From NCBI RefSeq assembly GCF_004337445.1, contig NZ_SJZB01000031.1, positions 1-55,983 on the forward strand: a stretch of 55,983 bases of DNA. The letters are read 5' to 3'. The notes under the pieces are model-generated. The model did not search any database, was not told the DNA's origin, and saw only the letters and a program-made list of their open reading frames with translations. Numbering within the stretch: position 1 is the stretch's first letter; each line of letters opens with the position of its first letter. The position numbers were made by a program, and so were the translations under genes. Shown here piece after piece: positions 14,330 through 28,201 of the stretch. Origin of the DNA: Parasulfuritortus cantonensis (GTDB taxonomy: Bacteria > Pseudomonadota > Gammaproteobacteria > Burkholderiales > Thiobacillaceae).

Positions 14330-14333
<4 letters not shown>
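13488..14333 (-). CDS. kdsA: 2-dehydro-3-deoxyphosphooctonate aldolase (KDO-8-phosphate synthase)
   Basis: KdsA condenses phosphoenolpyruvate with arabinose-5-phosphate to give KDO-8-phosphate for lipopolysaccharide. 281 residues. Motifs: [14 protein letters not shown] at the N-terminus, [47 protein letters not shown] and [14 protein letters not shown]. The ATG at 14333 lies 70 bases after the pyrG stop. In that gap a 25-codon reading resembles this gene's own first 20 codons and ends by overlapping this start (see 14330-14407). Confidence 0.97.
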
Positions 14334-16080
<1,747 letters not shown>

Positions 16081-16190
16081 GGGTAGGGCTGGAAACAGGC
16101 GCCGCATTTCCGGGCCTTCACGCCCTGGTGATGTGTTGGCATCATGGCGGTATAACAAACCCGGCGCTCCCGCGCGACGACACTACAACA

Positions 16191-17171
16191 ATGGACACTC
16201 CCCTCATCACCCAGGACGTCATCCGGTCCATCGTCGCGCTGACCGAACAGCGCGACCAGCGCTCCCTGGCGCAAAGCCTGCTCGACACCGTGAGCGAGAT
16301 GCTCGGCGGCGTCGAAGGCTGGCTGGTCAACGTCACCCCGGGCAACCCGGCCGGGCCGGACTGTGCCCTGCTGCTCGGCGACGAACTCCGCCTGCCGCCC
16401 GGCCTCGTCGACCTGATCCGCCTGCGCCCGGCGCCGGACGGTTTCGAGCAGCTCGACTACCGCGGCCACAGCTACCTGCTCACCCAGTTGCACGATGCCG
16501 AGCACGAGCGCGCCAACCTGCTCGTCCTGGGCCAGGGGCACTGGCCGGCCAACGAGCTGCAGATGGCCCAGGGCATGATCCGGGTCTACCAGAATTTCGT
16601 CGCCCTGCTGCGCGACAGCGAGAAGGACACCCTCACCGGCCTGTTCAACCGGCGCAAGCTGGAACTCAAGCTCAAGGAGATCGCCCAGCAGGGCTGGGGC
16701 CGGCGCCAGCGCGACAAGGCCCTGGGCGACTACCTGGCGATCATGGACCTGGACCGCTTCAAGGCCGTCAACGACAACCACGGCCACCTGATCGGCGACG
16801 AGGTGCTGCTGGTGTTCGCCAACCTGCTACGGCGCGCCGTGCGCGACAGCGACCTGATCTTCCGCTACGGCGGCGAGGAGTTCGTGGCCCTGCTCCAGGA
16901 AGCCCCCAACGACGCCATCGAGGAGATCCTCGAACGCGTCCGCCAGACCGTCGAGGAGCACGCCTTCCCGGTCGTCGGCCGGGTCACCGTGAGCATCGGC
17001 TTCGCCCGCATGGACGACCGCACGTCGCCGCTCGAAGCCCTGGAACAGGCCGACCAGGCCCTCTATTACGCCAAGGACAACGGCCGCAACCAGGTGCGCG
17101 AATACGCGAGCCTGGTCAACCAGCACCTGCTCGAAGCCGTCCACCGCGACGGCGGCATCGAGCTGTTCTGA
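16191..17171 (+). CDS. GGDEF-domain diguanylate cyclase
   Basis: 326 residues. It makes cyclic di-GMP from GTP. The N-terminal half (about 1-145) is a soluble sensor-like region I cannot assign. The GGDEF domain runs from about 150 to 315: DTLTGLFNRRKLELKL, IMDLDRFKAVNDNHGHLIGD, and the active-site variant YGGEEF. The product-inhibition I-site RxxD (RDSD) lies five residues before GGEEF. Start 16191 (MDTPLITQ) was preferred; the frame is open to 16053 but that part reads as noise and runs through the pyrG promoter area. Its stop is 9 bases from the convergent purL stop. Confidence 0.9.
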   Translation: MDTPLITQDVIRSIVALTEQRDQRSLAQSLLDTVSEMLGGVEGWLVNVTPGNPAGPDCALLLGDELRLPPGLVDLIRLRPAPDGFEQLDYRGHSYLLTQLHDAEHERANLLVLGQGHWPANELQMAQGMIRVYQNFVALLRDSEKDTLTGLFNRRKLELKLKEIAQQGWGRRQRDKALGDYLAIMDLDRFKAVNDNHGHLIGDEVLLVFANLLRRAVRDSDLIFRYGGEEFVALLQEAPNDAIEEILERVRQTVEEHAFPVVGRVTVSIGFARMDDRTSPLEALEQADQALYYAKDNGRNQVREYASLVNQHLLEAVHRDGGIELF

Positions 17172-17180
17172 ACGCGCGCC

Positions 17181-20100
17181 TCAGCCGACCCACTTCCGGG
17201 CATTGCGGAACAGGCGCAGCCAGGGGCCGTCCTCCTGCCAGGCGTCCGGATGCCAGGAATGCTGGATGGCGCGGAACACCCGTTCCGGGTGCGGCATCAT
17301 GATCGTGAAACGGCCGTCCGGCGTGGTCAGGCCGGTGATGCCGCCGGGCGAACCGTTCGGGTTGAGCGGATAGGTCTCGGTCTTGCGGCCGCGGTTGTCG
17401 ACGTAGCGCAGGCAGACCTCGGCCCCCTTGCGCGCCGCCTTGTCGGCGAACACCGCCCGGCCCTCGCCGTGGGAAACCACGATCGGCATGCGGCTGCCGG
17501 CCATGCCGTCGAACAGGATGGACGGCGTCTCGGCCACCTCGACCATGACGAAGCGGGCCTCGAACTGTTCCGACAGGTTGCGCTCGAAGCGCGGCCACTG
17601 CTCGGCCCCGGGGATGATGGGCGCCAGGCGGCTCATCATCTGGCAACCGTTGCAGACGCCCAGGGCGAAGCTGTCGTCGCGCCGGAAGAAGGCCTCGAAA
17701 TCGTCCCGGGCGCGCGGGTTGTGCAGGATCGAGGCCGCCCAGCCGCCGCCGGCGCCGAGCACGTCGCCATAGGAAAAACCGCCGCAGGCCGCCAGGCCCT
17801 TGAATTTCTTCAGCGAGACGCGGCCGGCCAGGATGTCGCTCATATGCACGTCGACCGCCTCGAAACCGGAGCGGTGGAAGGCGGCCGCCATCTCGACCTC
17901 GCCGTTCACCCCCTGCTCGCGCAGGATCGCCACCTTGGGCCGGGCCTTGCGGCTCTTCACGTAGGGCGCGGCGACGTCCGCGCCGACGTCGAAGCTGAGC
18001 TTGGCGTGCAGGCCGGGGTTGCGGTCCGCCCCCTGGGCCTCGAATTCCTGCCGGGCGCAATCCGGGTTGTCGCGCAGCGACTGCATGCGGTAGCTGGTTT
18101 CCGACCAGGCCGCCAGGAGGTCGTCGCGTTCCTCGTCGAAGACCGGCTTGCCCTCGCGCAGGACGCGGATGCGGTCCTGCCTGTTGAGCTGGCCGATGAC
18201 GAAGAACTCGTCGCGCAGGCCGGCCTCCAGGCACAGCGCCATGACCGCCTTGGTGTCGGCCCGGCGCACCTGCAGGACGGCGCCCAGTTCCTCGTTGAAC
18301 AGGATGCCGAACAGGCGCGAGGTGTAGGGCGCGTGCGGCTCCGGTGCGCCCTCGACCTCAAGCATGATGTCGCTGTGCAGGCGGTGGTAACGCAGTTCGT
18401 CGACGTCGATGTCGAGGCCGGTGCGGCCGGCGAAGGCCATCTCGCACATAGCGGCGAACAGACCGCCGTCGGAGCGGTCGTGGTAGGCGAGCAGCTTGCC
18501 CTCGCGGTTGAGGCGCTGGATGACCGCGAAGAAGGCCTTCAGGCGGGCCGGCACGTCGACGTCCGGGCAGGCGTCGCCGAGCTGGCCGTAGCAGTTGGCC
18601 AGCACCGAGCCGCCCAGGCGGTTGTTGCCCTCGCCCAGGTCGAGCAGGATCAGGTCGGTGTCGCCCTGGTCGGTACGCAGTTGCGGGGTCAGGGTGCGAC
18701 GGGCGTCCGGGGTGGGCGCGAAGGCGGAGACGATCAGGGACAGGGGCGAGACCACCGCCTTCTTGACGCCGTCGTCCTCCCAGGTGGTGCGCATGGACAT
18801 GGAGTCCTTGCCCACGGGGATGCTGATGCCGAGTTCCGGACACAGCTCCTTGGCCACCGCGCGCACGGTGTCGAACAGGGCGGCGTCCTCGCCCGGGTGG
18901 CCGGCGGCGGCCATCCAGTTGGCCGACAGGCGGATGTCGGAGATATCGGCCACGGCGGCCGCGGCCAGGTTCATGATCGACTCGGCCACGGCCATGCGGC
19001 CGGAGGCGGCCGGGTCGATCAGGGCCAGCGGCGTGCGCTCGCCCATGGCCATGACCTCGCCGGCGTAGGTGTCGTAGCCCAGCGTGGTGACGGCGCAGTC
19101 GGCCACCGGCATCTGCCAGGGCCCGACGAACTGGTCGCGCGCGGTGTAGCCGCCCACGGTACGGTCGCCGATGGTGATCAGGAAGGACTTGCTGGCCACG
19201 GTGGGGTGGCGCAACACGCGGTAGGCCGCCTCGCGCAGGTCCAGGCCGTCGGCGCCGAACGGTTCCAGCTTGGCGGCCACGTGCTTGACGTCGCGGGTCA
19301 TCTTGGGCGGCTTGCCGAGCAGCACGTCCATGGGCATGTCGACCGGGTTGTTCTTGAACTGGCGGTCGCTGACCACCAACTGGCCCTTGCGGGTGGCCTT
19401 GCCGACCACGGCGAACGGGCAGCGTTCGCGCTCGCAGATGGCCTTGAACAGGTCCAGGCTGTCCGGGGCGATGGCCAGGACGTAGCGCTCCTGGGCCTCG
19501 TTGCACCAGATTTCCTTGGGCGCCATGCCCGGCTCCTCGCTGGGCACGTCGCGCAGTTCGAACTTGGCGCCCAGGCCGGCGCCGTGGGCCAGTTCCGGCA
19601 TGGCGTTGGACAGGCCCCCTGCACCGACGTCGTGGATCGACAGGATGGGGTTGGCTTCACCCATCTGCCAGCAGCGGTCGATGACCTCCTGGGCACGGCG
19701 CTGGATCTCGGGATTGCCGCGCTGCACCGAGTCGAAGTCCAGGGCCTCGGCGTTGGCGCCGGAGCCCAGGCTGGAGGCCGCGCCGCCGCCCAGGCCGATG
19801 AGCATGCCGGGGCCGCCCAGCTGGATGAGCAGGGTGCCGGGGGCGAATTCCTTCTTGAATACGTGGTCCTCGCGGATGTTGCCGACCCCGCCCGCCAGCA
19901 TGATGGGCTTGTGGTAGCCGCGCACCTGGCCGTCCGGGGTGGCCAGCTCGAAGGCGCGGAAATAGCCGGCCAGGTTGGGCCGGCCGAACTCGTTGTTGAA
20001 GGCGGCGGCGCCGATGGGACCGTCGATCATGATCTGCAGCGGCGACACGATGCGGCCCGGCTTGCCGTAGTCCTGTTCCCAGGGCAGTTCGAAGCCCGGG

Positions 20101-21119
20101 ATGCGCAGGTTGGACACAGAGAAGCCGCACAGGCCGGCCTTGGGCTTGGAGCCGGTGCCGGTGGCGCCCTCGTCGCGGATCTCGCCGCCGGAGCCGGTGG
20201 CGGCGCCCGGGAACGGCGCGATGGCGGTCGGGTGGTTGTGGGTCTCGACCTTCATCAGGATGTGGGTGGCCTCCTTGTGGAAGCCGTAGCGGCCCTTGTC
20301 GTCCGGGTAGAAGCGGCCGATGGTGGCGCCCTCGATCACCGAGGCGTTGTCGGAATAGGCCGACAGGGTGCCTTGCGGACGCACCTTGTGGGTGTGCCGG
20401 ATCATGCCGAACAGGGATTCCTTCTGCTTCTCGCCGTCGACGACCCAGTCGGCGTTGAAGATCTTGTGCCGGCAGTGCTCGGAGTTGGCCTGGGCGAACA
20501 TCATCAGCTCGACGTCGGTCGGGTTGCGCTTGGCCTTCTTGAAGTTGTCGACCAGGTATTCGATCTCGTCCGGCGACAGGGCCAGGCCCCACTCGGCGTT
20601 GGCCTTTTCCAGGGCCTTGCGGCCGCCCTTGATGACGTCGACGCTGGCGAACGGGGGTGCCTCGACGTGGTGGAACAACCGTTCGGCCTCGCGCTCGTCG
20701 GCCAGCACGCTCTCGGTCATGCGATCGTGCAGGTGGGCCAGGGCGGCGGTCCGTTTGGCCGGGCTCACCGGCTTGCCGTTCTTGTCGGCCAACTCGTAGG
20801 CGATGCCGTATTCGATGCGCGACACCGCGGCCAGGCCGCAGTTGCGCGCGATGTCGGTGGCCTTGGAGGACCAGGGCGAGACGGTGCCCAGGCGCGGGGT
20901 CACCAGGAGGGCGCGGGCCGCTGGCTCGTGCGCTCCGGCCTGCAGGAGTTCACCGAGGAATTCCCGCTCGGCGTCGCCCAGGGGGCCGGACAGTTCGACG
21001 AAGTAGCGGTACTCCGCCACCACCTTGGCCACCCCCGCGGCACGCAGTTTGTCGAGAAGCTTTTCGATGCGGAACTCGGACAGGGCGGGCAGACCGCGCA
21101 GGAAGATCACTTGAGACAT
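17181..21119 (-). CDS. purL: Phosphoribosylformylglycinamidine synthase (single-chain PurL)
   Basis: PurL converts FGAR to FGAM with ATP and glutamine in purine synthesis. 1312 residues, the long fused type of Beta- and Gammaproteobacteria. Start 21119 ([20 protein letters not shown]) is chosen over an open 10-codon extension. Segments: [37 protein letters not shown] and [20 protein letters not shown] in the synthase part; the glutaminase part has nucleophile Cys in [13 protein letters not shown] and catalytic His in [10 protein letters not shown]. It stands alone between a diguanylate cyclase gene and a Sel1 gene. Confidence 0.97.
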   Translation of the reverse strand: MSQVIFLRGLPALSEFRIEKLLDKLRAAGVAKVVAEYRYFVELSGPLGDAEREFLGELLQAGAHEPAARALLVTPRLGTVSPWSSKATDIARNCGLAAVSRIEYGIAYELADKNGKPVSPAKRTAALAHLHDRMTESVLADEREAERLFHHVEAPPFASVDVIKGGRKALEKANAEWGLALSPDEIEYLVDNFKKAKRNPTDVELMMFAQANSEHCRHKIFNADWVVDGEKQKESLFGMIRHTHKVRPQGTLSAYSDNASVIEGATIGRFYPDDKGRYGFHKEATHILMKVETHNHPTAIAPFPGAATGSGGEIRDEGATGTGSKPKAGLCGFSVSNLRIPGFELPWEQDYGKPGRIVSPLQIMIDGPIGAAAFNNEFGRPNLAGYFRAFELATPDGQVRGYHKPIMLAGGVGNIREDHVFKKEFAPGTLLIQLGGPGMLIGLGGGAASSLGSGANAEALDFDSVQRGNPEIQRRAQEVIDRCWQMGEANPILSIHDVGAGGLSNAMPELAHGAGLGAKFELRDVPSEEPGMAPKEIWCNEAQERYVLAIAPDSLDLFKAICERERCPFAVVGKATRKGQLVVSDRQFKNNPVDMPMDVLLGKPPKMTRDVKHVAAKLEPFGADGLDLREAAYRVLRHPTVASKSFLITIGDRTVGGYTARDQFVGPWQMPVADCAVTTLGYDTYAGEVMAMGERTPLALIDPAASGRMAVAESIMNLAAAAVADISDIRLSANWMAAAGHPGEDAALFDTVRAVAKELCPELGISIPVGKDSMSMRTTWEDDGVKKAVVSPLSLIVSAFAPTPDARRTLTPQLRTDQGDTDLILLDLGEGNNRLGGSVLANCYGQLGDACPDVDVPARLKAFFAVIQRLNREGKLLAYHDRSDGGLFAAMCEMAFAGRTGLDIDVDELRYHRLHSDIMLEVEGAPEPHAPYTSRLFGILFNEELGAVLQVRRADTKAVMALCLEAGLRDEFFVIGQLNRQDRIRVLREGKPVFDEERDDLLAAWSETSYRMQSLRDNPDCARQEFEAQGADRNPGLHAKLSFDVGADVAAPYVKSRKARPKVAILREQGVNGEVEMAAAFHRSGFEAVDVHMSDILAGRVSLKKFKGLAACGGFSYGDVLGAGGGWAASILHNPRARDDFEAFFRRDDSFALGVCNGCQMMSRLAPIIPGAEQWPRFERNLSEQFEARFVMVEVAETPSILFDGMAGSRMPIVVSHGEGRAVFADKAARKGAEVCLRYVDNRGRKTETYPLNPNGSPGGITGLTTPDGRFTIMMPHPERVFRAIQHSWHPDAWQEDGPWLRLFRNARKWVG

Positions 21120-21212
21120 GGCTGACTGGCGACTAAGCGGACGGCGCATTCTAACCGAATCCGCCCCGCCCGACGCCGCCGCTCGGCCGGACGGAAACGG
21201 ATACCGCGGGTG

Positions 21213-21716
21213 TCAGCGGCCGGGCTGGGCGAGCCAGTCGGCGAGCCGTTTCTGGACCTGCTCCAGTTGGTCGGCGTTCAAGTGCGGCATGATGGCCTCG
21301 ACGTTGTCCTTGGCCAGCTTGTAGCCGCCCCGGAAGGCCAGCTCGAACCAGAACAGGGCCTGGCTGTCGTCCTTGGCGACGCCCTCGCCCTTCTGGTACA
21401 TGTCGCCGAGCGCGTACTGGGCGTCGGCGAGGCCCTGCCGGGCCGAACGCATGAACCAGTCGAAGGCGGCCTTGTCGTCCTCCTCGTGGCCCTGGCCGGC
21501 GCTCAGCATCACGCCGAGCATGTATTCGGACTGCGAATAGCCGGTCTTGGCGGCCTCGGAGAACAGCCGGAAGGCCCTGTCGTAATCGACGCAGGAGTAG
21601 GCGGAAAGCGCCTTGTCGTAGGCCGCCTTGTCGGCATCCTGAGCGGCATCCGGGGCGGCGCAAGCCATGCCGCTCAACAGGGCGGCGACGGCGGCGGTCA
21701 ACAGGCGGCTGGTCAT
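21213..21716 (-). CDS. Secreted Sel1-repeat (TPR-like) protein
   Basis: A 167-residue protein. Start 21716 (MTSRLLTAAVAALLSGMACA) follows GGAGGAG at good spacing and gives a signal peptide; an upstream ATG at 21740 lacks one. The mature part has Sel1-like repeats: AFRLFSEAAKTGYSQSEYML, then AFDWFMRSARQGLADAQYAL and LFWFELAFRGGYKLAKDN. Such periplasmic helical-repeat proteins usually bind partner proteins. A role here cannot be read from the neighbours. Confidence 0.8.
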   Translation of the reverse strand: MTSRLLTAAVAALLSGMACAAPDAAQDADKAAYDKALSAYSCVDYDRAFRLFSEAAKTGYSQSEYMLGVMLSAGQGHEEDDKAAFDWFMRSARQGLADAQYALGDMYQKGEGVAKDDSQALFWFELAFRGGYKLAKDNVEAIMPHLNADQLEQVQKRLADWLAQPGR

Positions 21717-21795
21717 GTCGGCATTCTCCTCCGTGGTCATCGACCGGCATAGCTTGCCCCGTTGCGGCGCTGACTGCCAGCCGATTTTTTTGATC

Positions 21796-21827
21796 CCGGC
21801 CGGGCCGGGTCGAGCCGGCCCGGCCGG
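21796..21827. promoter_or_regulatory. Perfect 13-bp inverted repeat between the Sel1 and Nudix genes
   Basis: CCGGCCGGGCCGG, loop GTCGAG, CCGGCCCGGCCGG: a perfect, wholly G+C stem. It is preceded on the plus strand by T7. It is not followed by T on either strand in the usual terminator arrangement, except that plus-strand T7 lies 5' of it. It lies just upstream of a possible TATAGT -10 for the Nudix gene (about 21844-21849). Confidence 0.5.
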
Positions 21828-21883
21828 CGACCGCCGGCCTGCGGTATAGTCCGGAGCATGAATCCGATTCCCCAGCCCGCCCG

Positions 21884-22420
21884 ATGAAATACTGCAGCGC
21901 CTGCGGCGCCCCGGTCAGCCGGCGCATCCCGAGCGGCGACAACCGCCACCGCTACGTCTGCGACAGCTGCGGCACCATCCACTACGAGAACCCGCGCATG
22001 GTGGTCGGCTGCCTGCCGGAATGGCACGACAAGGTCCTCCTCTGCCGGCGCGCCATCGAACCCCGCTACGGCCTCTGGACGCTGCCGGCGGGCTTCATGG
22101 AGAACGGCGAAACCACCGCCGAGGGGGCCCTGCGGGAAACCCTCGAGGAGGCCGGGGCGCGGGTCGAGATCGTCGACCTGTACAGCCTGATCAACGTGCC
22201 CGACATCGACCAGGTCTACCTGCTGTTCCGGGCCCGCCTGCTCGACCTCGACTTCGCGCCCGGCGAGGAGAGCCTGGAGGTGGCCCTGTTCGACGAGCAC
22301 GACCTGCCCTGGGAACAACTCGCGTTCCGCACCGTGCGCAAGACGCTGGAACATTATTTCGAGGATCGGCGCCGGGGCCGCTTCCCGCTCCACTTCGACG
22401 ACCTGGACCGCCGCTCATGA
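21884..22420 (+). CDS. Nudix hydrolase with N-terminal zinc ribbon
   Basis: 178 residues. The N-terminal zinc ribbon has two Cys pairs (CSACG at residues 4-8 and CDSCG at 26-30), followed by the Nudix fold. The Nudix box is intact in two adjoining pieces, [14 protein letters not shown] and [11 protein letters not shown], giving the GX5EX7REUXEEXG pattern. This layout is common in ADP-ribose or NADH pyrophosphatase-like enzymes; substrate cannot be decided. The stop overlaps the next gene's start by 4 bases. Confidence 0.87.
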   Translation: MKYCSACGAPVSRRIPSGDNRHRYVCDSCGTIHYENPRMVVGCLPEWHDKVLLCRRAIEPRYGLWTLPAGFMENGETTAEGALRETLEEAGARVEIVDLYSLINVPDIDQVYLLFRARLLDLDFAPGEESLEVALFDEHDLPWEQLAFRTVRKTLEHYFEDRRRGRFPLHFDDLDRRS

Positions 22421-22911
22421 GCCAGATCACCTTCGGCTACAGCGACAGCGAGGACCGCGTCTGGCTCGCCAGTACCGGCGGCACGCGCTTCTGGCTGACC
22501 CGGCGCCTGGTCAACGGACTCCTGCGGCCGACCTGCGACCTGCTCGAGAAGACCGTGCCCGGCGGCGACGTCCCCAATGCCCTGCCGGCCAGCCAGCGCA
22601 TCGCCATCGAGCACGAGGAGTCGCTCGCCGACAGTCCGGAAGGGCTGCCCGCGATCGAGAAGAACAAGGAAACCCGGGGCGCCGGCAACGCCCCGGTGAA
22701 GCCGCCCGCCCTGGTCACGATCGTCACCGTCCAGGCCGACGCCAGCCGCTGCGCCTGGATCGTCACCGCGGCGGCCAAGCCGGCCCGCATCGAGGTCAAC
22801 CGGCTCGAATTCCACCGCCTGCTGGCCGCCCTGTACCGGACCGCCGAGGCCGCCGGCTGGGGCCTCGCCAATCTGCCCGGCTGGCTGACCGGCCGGCCGC
22901 GGCCGGACTGA
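22417..22911 (+). CDS. Protein of unknown function, coupled to the Nudix gene
   Basis: A 164-residue reading starting at ATG 22417 inside the Nudix stop (ATGA). It opens [20 protein letters not shown] and is followed by [13 protein letters not shown]. The middle (about 60-85) is polar and probably flexible; the C-terminal half carries [17 protein letters not shown] and [15 protein letters not shown]. There is no signal peptide or membrane segment. I do not recognise a family. The end is 3 bases from the convergent htpG stop. Confidence 0.7.
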   Translation: MSQITFGYSDSEDRVWLASTGGTRFWLTRRLVNGLLRPTCDLLEKTVPGGDVPNALPASQRIAIEHEESLADSPEGLPAIEKNKETRGAGNAPVKPPALVTIVTVQADASRCAWIVTAAAKPARIEVNRLEFHRLLAALYRTAEAAGWGLANLPGWLTGRPRPD

Positions 22912-22914
22912 GGG

Positions 22915-24774
<1,860 letters not shown>

Positions 24775-24797
24775 CGTTGCAAGTCCAGAAAATGAAA

Positions 24798-24819
24798 CCG
24801 GCCCCGTAGGTGGGGCCGG
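24798..24819 (-). terminator. Probable rho-independent terminator of the 24843-25577 gene
   Basis: An 8-bp perfect stem (CCGGCCCC / GGGGCCGG) with a 6-base loop. On the minus strand the stem is followed by TTTCATTTT. It lies between the accessory cassette and htpG. Confidence 0.7.
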
Positions 24820-24842
24820 CTTGGCGATACTTCAAGAGCCAG

Positions 24843-25577
24843 TCAATGCTCCGTGATCTCTTGTAGCGGCGCATCGAACTTGTCGAGCGGCAAGGGCTCG
24901 GCTACGAGACAGGCCGGCCCCTCCCCCGTCGCGCGCAGGTCGTAGGCCCGGAGCGCCCGCGCCTTCCCAGGACGTTCGACTGTCATGATCCGGGCGTAAT
25001 CGTGGTCGGTATTGAAGAAACGCCGGAACTGGACATAGCCCAGGCGGCCATCGCCCGTGTAGTCGCCAACCAGGTAACAGCCGGCGTATTGGCCGGAGAA
25101 ATACAGGCTCTCCGACCGCTTGCCAGGCTCCAGCACGACCACCGCCCGGTCCATCACCATGTGACCACTCATGCCGAGCCCGCGGTAGTTGCTCTCCAGG
25201 CAGGTGTAGGTGCGGCGGCCGACCTGGACACGGTAGACATCGATAGTGTCCGGAAACCAGGTCATCGTATCGCGCGGGAATCCCCACTTCCTGGCCATAT
25301 CTTCCACACGGAAGGTCTTCTTGCCCCAACGGAGCACTTGGACAGGTTCATCGGAATAACTGAGCGCGGGCAGCGCGGGCTGGGGTGGATCGGGTTCGAA
25401 ATCGTAATCGGTCGGGGGAGCATAGTTGCCTTCCAGCATGACCGAATCAAAACGTCCGGGCACCCGGACCATCGTGCCGCTTTTAAGCGACTTGACCCAT
25501 TCTTCCACAACCTCCTGGGGGACGTCTGCAGAAGCGAAGGTTGCCCATAACATCAATAGAATCCAAGCATATCTCAT
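24843..25577 (-). CDS. Secreted protein of unknown function, partner of the upstream hydrolase-like gene
   Basis: A 244-residue protein starting with a clear signal peptide (MRYAWILLMLWATFASA, cleaved before DVP). The mature part is about 225 residues and includes RVQVGRRTYTCLESNYRG, GQYAGCYLVGDYTGDGRLGY and EGPACLVAEPL, so three cysteines are spread along it. Its start overlaps the stop of the upstream hydrolase-like gene by 4 bases, and a terminator follows it. A secreted protein coupled to a possible cell-wall hydrolase suggests a periplasmic immunity or regulator protein. That is inference only; no family is recognised. Confidence 0.7.
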   Translation of the reverse strand: MRYAWILLMLWATFASADVPQEVVEEWVKSLKSGTMVRVPGRFDSVMLEGNYAPPTDYDFEPDPPQPALPALSYSDEPVQVLRWGKKTFRVEDMARKWGFPRDTMTWFPDTIDVYRVQVGRRTYTCLESNYRGLGMSGHMVMDRAVVVLEPGKRSESLYFSGQYAGCYLVGDYTGDGRLGYVQFRRFFNTDHDYARIMTVERPGKARALRAYDLRATGEGPACLVAEPLPLDKFDAPLQEITEH

Positions 25578-26185
25578 CTATGTTCCTTTCCGCCTGTCGC
25601 CTGCAAGTACTCCCTCGTATAACGCCAGAATACTGTCCCACCCAAGGCCGTCGTCGATTCGTAGGTACAGGTATAACGCCCTCTCTCCGAGGCGTTCCGC
25701 TTCACGCCATTCTTATCCTTCACTTCCCAATATTTCACGACTTCAGGAATCGATTTTTCCTTGACGCTATAAATATTGTGGTTGTCACTTGAAAAACGTA
25801 TGCCACGATTCACTTTCTGGTGTCTTGCGTAGTTTGACTTGAGATCCGCGCCATCCCAAAACCAGGCCCCGTTCGAGTAATCGGTCAGTCCCCCGATGGC
25901 ATGGCGTGCCGCCTTGACGGCTGTCTTCATTCCGGAATCCTTGCCGATGGCTTCCTCCGTGGCGTTCATCAGCCGATCGAAGCGCGCGTTGCCGTCAACG
26001 AGCACGAATGAAAACTCCTGCGCCTCTTTGCTCTGCAGGAATTGCAACAAGGTGTAGCCGCGCGCCTTCGCTTGCCGGACCATCACGCTGGCGATGGCGG
26101 CCATTTCCTCGAACACGTCCTTGGCCGAGCCTTCGCCATAGGCGACCGCCACCAGCAGGCGCGCTTCCTCGGTAACCGTGCCCAC
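25574..26185 (-). CDS. Cell-wall-hydrolase-like protein (main part of a probably frameshifted gene)
   Basis: A 203-residue reading from a GTG at 26185 that has no ribosome site. The text EEARLLVAVAYGEGSAKDVF, then EMAAIASVMVRQAKARGY, resembles the N-terminal helices and catalytic Glu of SleB-type cell-wall hydrolases (typical pattern: A..iy.Ea.ge..eg..aVA.VvlNR). SNGAWFWDGADLKSNY follows further down. The likelier start is ATG 26322 in another frame, with GGGAGGT upstream; adding one base to the G5 run at 26203-26207 joins the two into about 249 residues. G+C is visibly lower here than in flanking genes, suggesting transfer. Alternatives: a true two-frame gene, or an assembly error. Confidence 0.6.
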   Translation of the reverse strand: MGTVTEEARLLVAVAYGEGSAKDVFEEMAAIASVMVRQAKARGYTLLQFLQSKEAQEFSFVLVDGNARFDRLMNATEEAIGKDSGMKTAVKAARHAIGGLTDYSNGAWFWDGADLKSNYARHQKVNRGIRFSSDNHNIYSVKEKSIPEVVKYWEVKDKNGVKRNASERGRYTCTYESTTALGGTVFWRYTREYLQATGGKEHR

Positions 26186-26322
26186 GTCATCCGGAACGGA
26201 CTGGGGGATTTCACCGCCAAGGACGGAGGCGGCGGAGTAGCCGTTGGCGCCATCGTCCCATCATCGACTGCCGGGCTGTTCGCTCCCATGCCCAAAGGCC
26301 CCGGAATCCTCGATCCAGCCAT
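26083..26322 (-). pseudogene. N-terminal fragment of the hydrolase-like gene, in a different frame
   Basis: The ATG at 26322 has GGGAGGT 5 bases upstream, the best start signal in the cassette. It reads MAGSRIPGPLGMGANSP, then AVDDGTM and a Pro-rich stretch, before running into a poor Arg-rich reading after about residue 45. PGPLG...D.GT openings are ones I associate from memory with exported, effector-like proteins, which I cannot verify here. The frame that continues as the hydrolase-like body is offset by one base. The likely crossing point is the C5 run (minus strand) at 26203-26207, giving a joined ...KSPQSVPDDVGTV... sequence. Confidence 0.5.
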
Positions 26323-26341
26323 GTTTGACCTCCCACCGACG

Positions 26342-26362
26342 GGCTGTTGACCAGCCTTTTTT
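26342..26362 (+). terminator. Terminator-like hairpin on the plus strand, antisense to the cassette
   Basis: GGCTG, loop TTGAC, CAGCC, followed by T6 on the plus strand. All flanking genes run on the minus strand, so it would stop only antisense transcription. It sits just upstream of the ribosome site at the cassette's first gene and marks the cassette border next to dapB. Confidence 0.35.
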
Positions 26363-26451
26363 CTTGTGGCGTATGTATGCACTATCGGAAATCAGTCTAT
26401 CGATCCGGTCTCCCAACGCTCCCTCACCTATGTGCTTCCCTCGATGCCGTG

Positions 26452-27686
<1,235 letters not shown>

Positions 27687-27745
27687 GGATGAACCGTTAG
27701 GGAAAGCCGCGCTATGATAACGCGCCAGTCAAGCTAGAGCACACC

Positions 27746-28201
27746 ATGACCAGTGGAGATCAACTGAAAAGCCTGGGGCTGAAGGTTACCGGGCCGCGGC
27801 GCAAGATCCTGTCCCTGTTCGAGGACACCGATCGATCCCACCTGTCGGCCGAGGACGTCTACAAAACCCTGCTTTCCGAACACGAGGACGTCGGCCTGGC
27901 GACGGTGTACCGGGTGCTCACCCAGTTCGAGCAGGCCGGCATCCTGACCCGGCACCGCTTCGACAACGACAAGGCGGTGTACGAGCTCAACAAGGGCAAC
28001 CACCACGACCACCTGCTCTGCATCCAGTGCGGCCGGGTCGAGGAATTCTACGATCCCGAGATCGAACGCCGGCAGAAGAAGATCGCCGCCGACCGCGGCT
28101 TCCGCATCCACGACCACAGCCTCTACCTGTACGTCGAGTGCCTGCGCGAGGATTGCCCGCATCGCCGCCATGACGGCGATGCCGGCGAAGAGGAATCCTG
28201 A
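27746..28201 (+). CDS. fur: Ferric uptake regulator Fur
   Basis: An iron-sensing repressor of 151 residues. The winged helix covers LKVTGPRRKILSLFED and VGLATVYRVLTQFEQAGIL. Metal-binding residues are in NKGNHHDHLLCIQCGRVEEF and the C-terminal CLREDCPHRR. It abuts the convergent recN gene with no spacer and is divergent from bamE. Confidence 0.97.
   Translation: MTSGDQLKSLGLKVTGPRRKILSLFEDTDRSHLSAEDVYKTLLSEHEDVGLATVYRVLTQFEQAGILTRHRFDNDKAVYELNKGNHHDHLLCIQCGRVEEFYDPEIERRQKKIAADRGFRIHDHSLYLYVECLREDCPHRRHDGDAGEEES

Noticed and set aside
16151..16156. TATAAC as the diguanylate cyclase -10
   Set aside because: No acceptable -35 at 16-18 bases, only GTGATG; too weak to list as a feature.
17250..21125. 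A 1291-codon open reading on the plus strand antisense to purL
   Set aside because: It mirrors purL codon for codon, is rich in His/Gly/Val/Ala as antisense readings of high-GC genes are, and has no recognisable domain.
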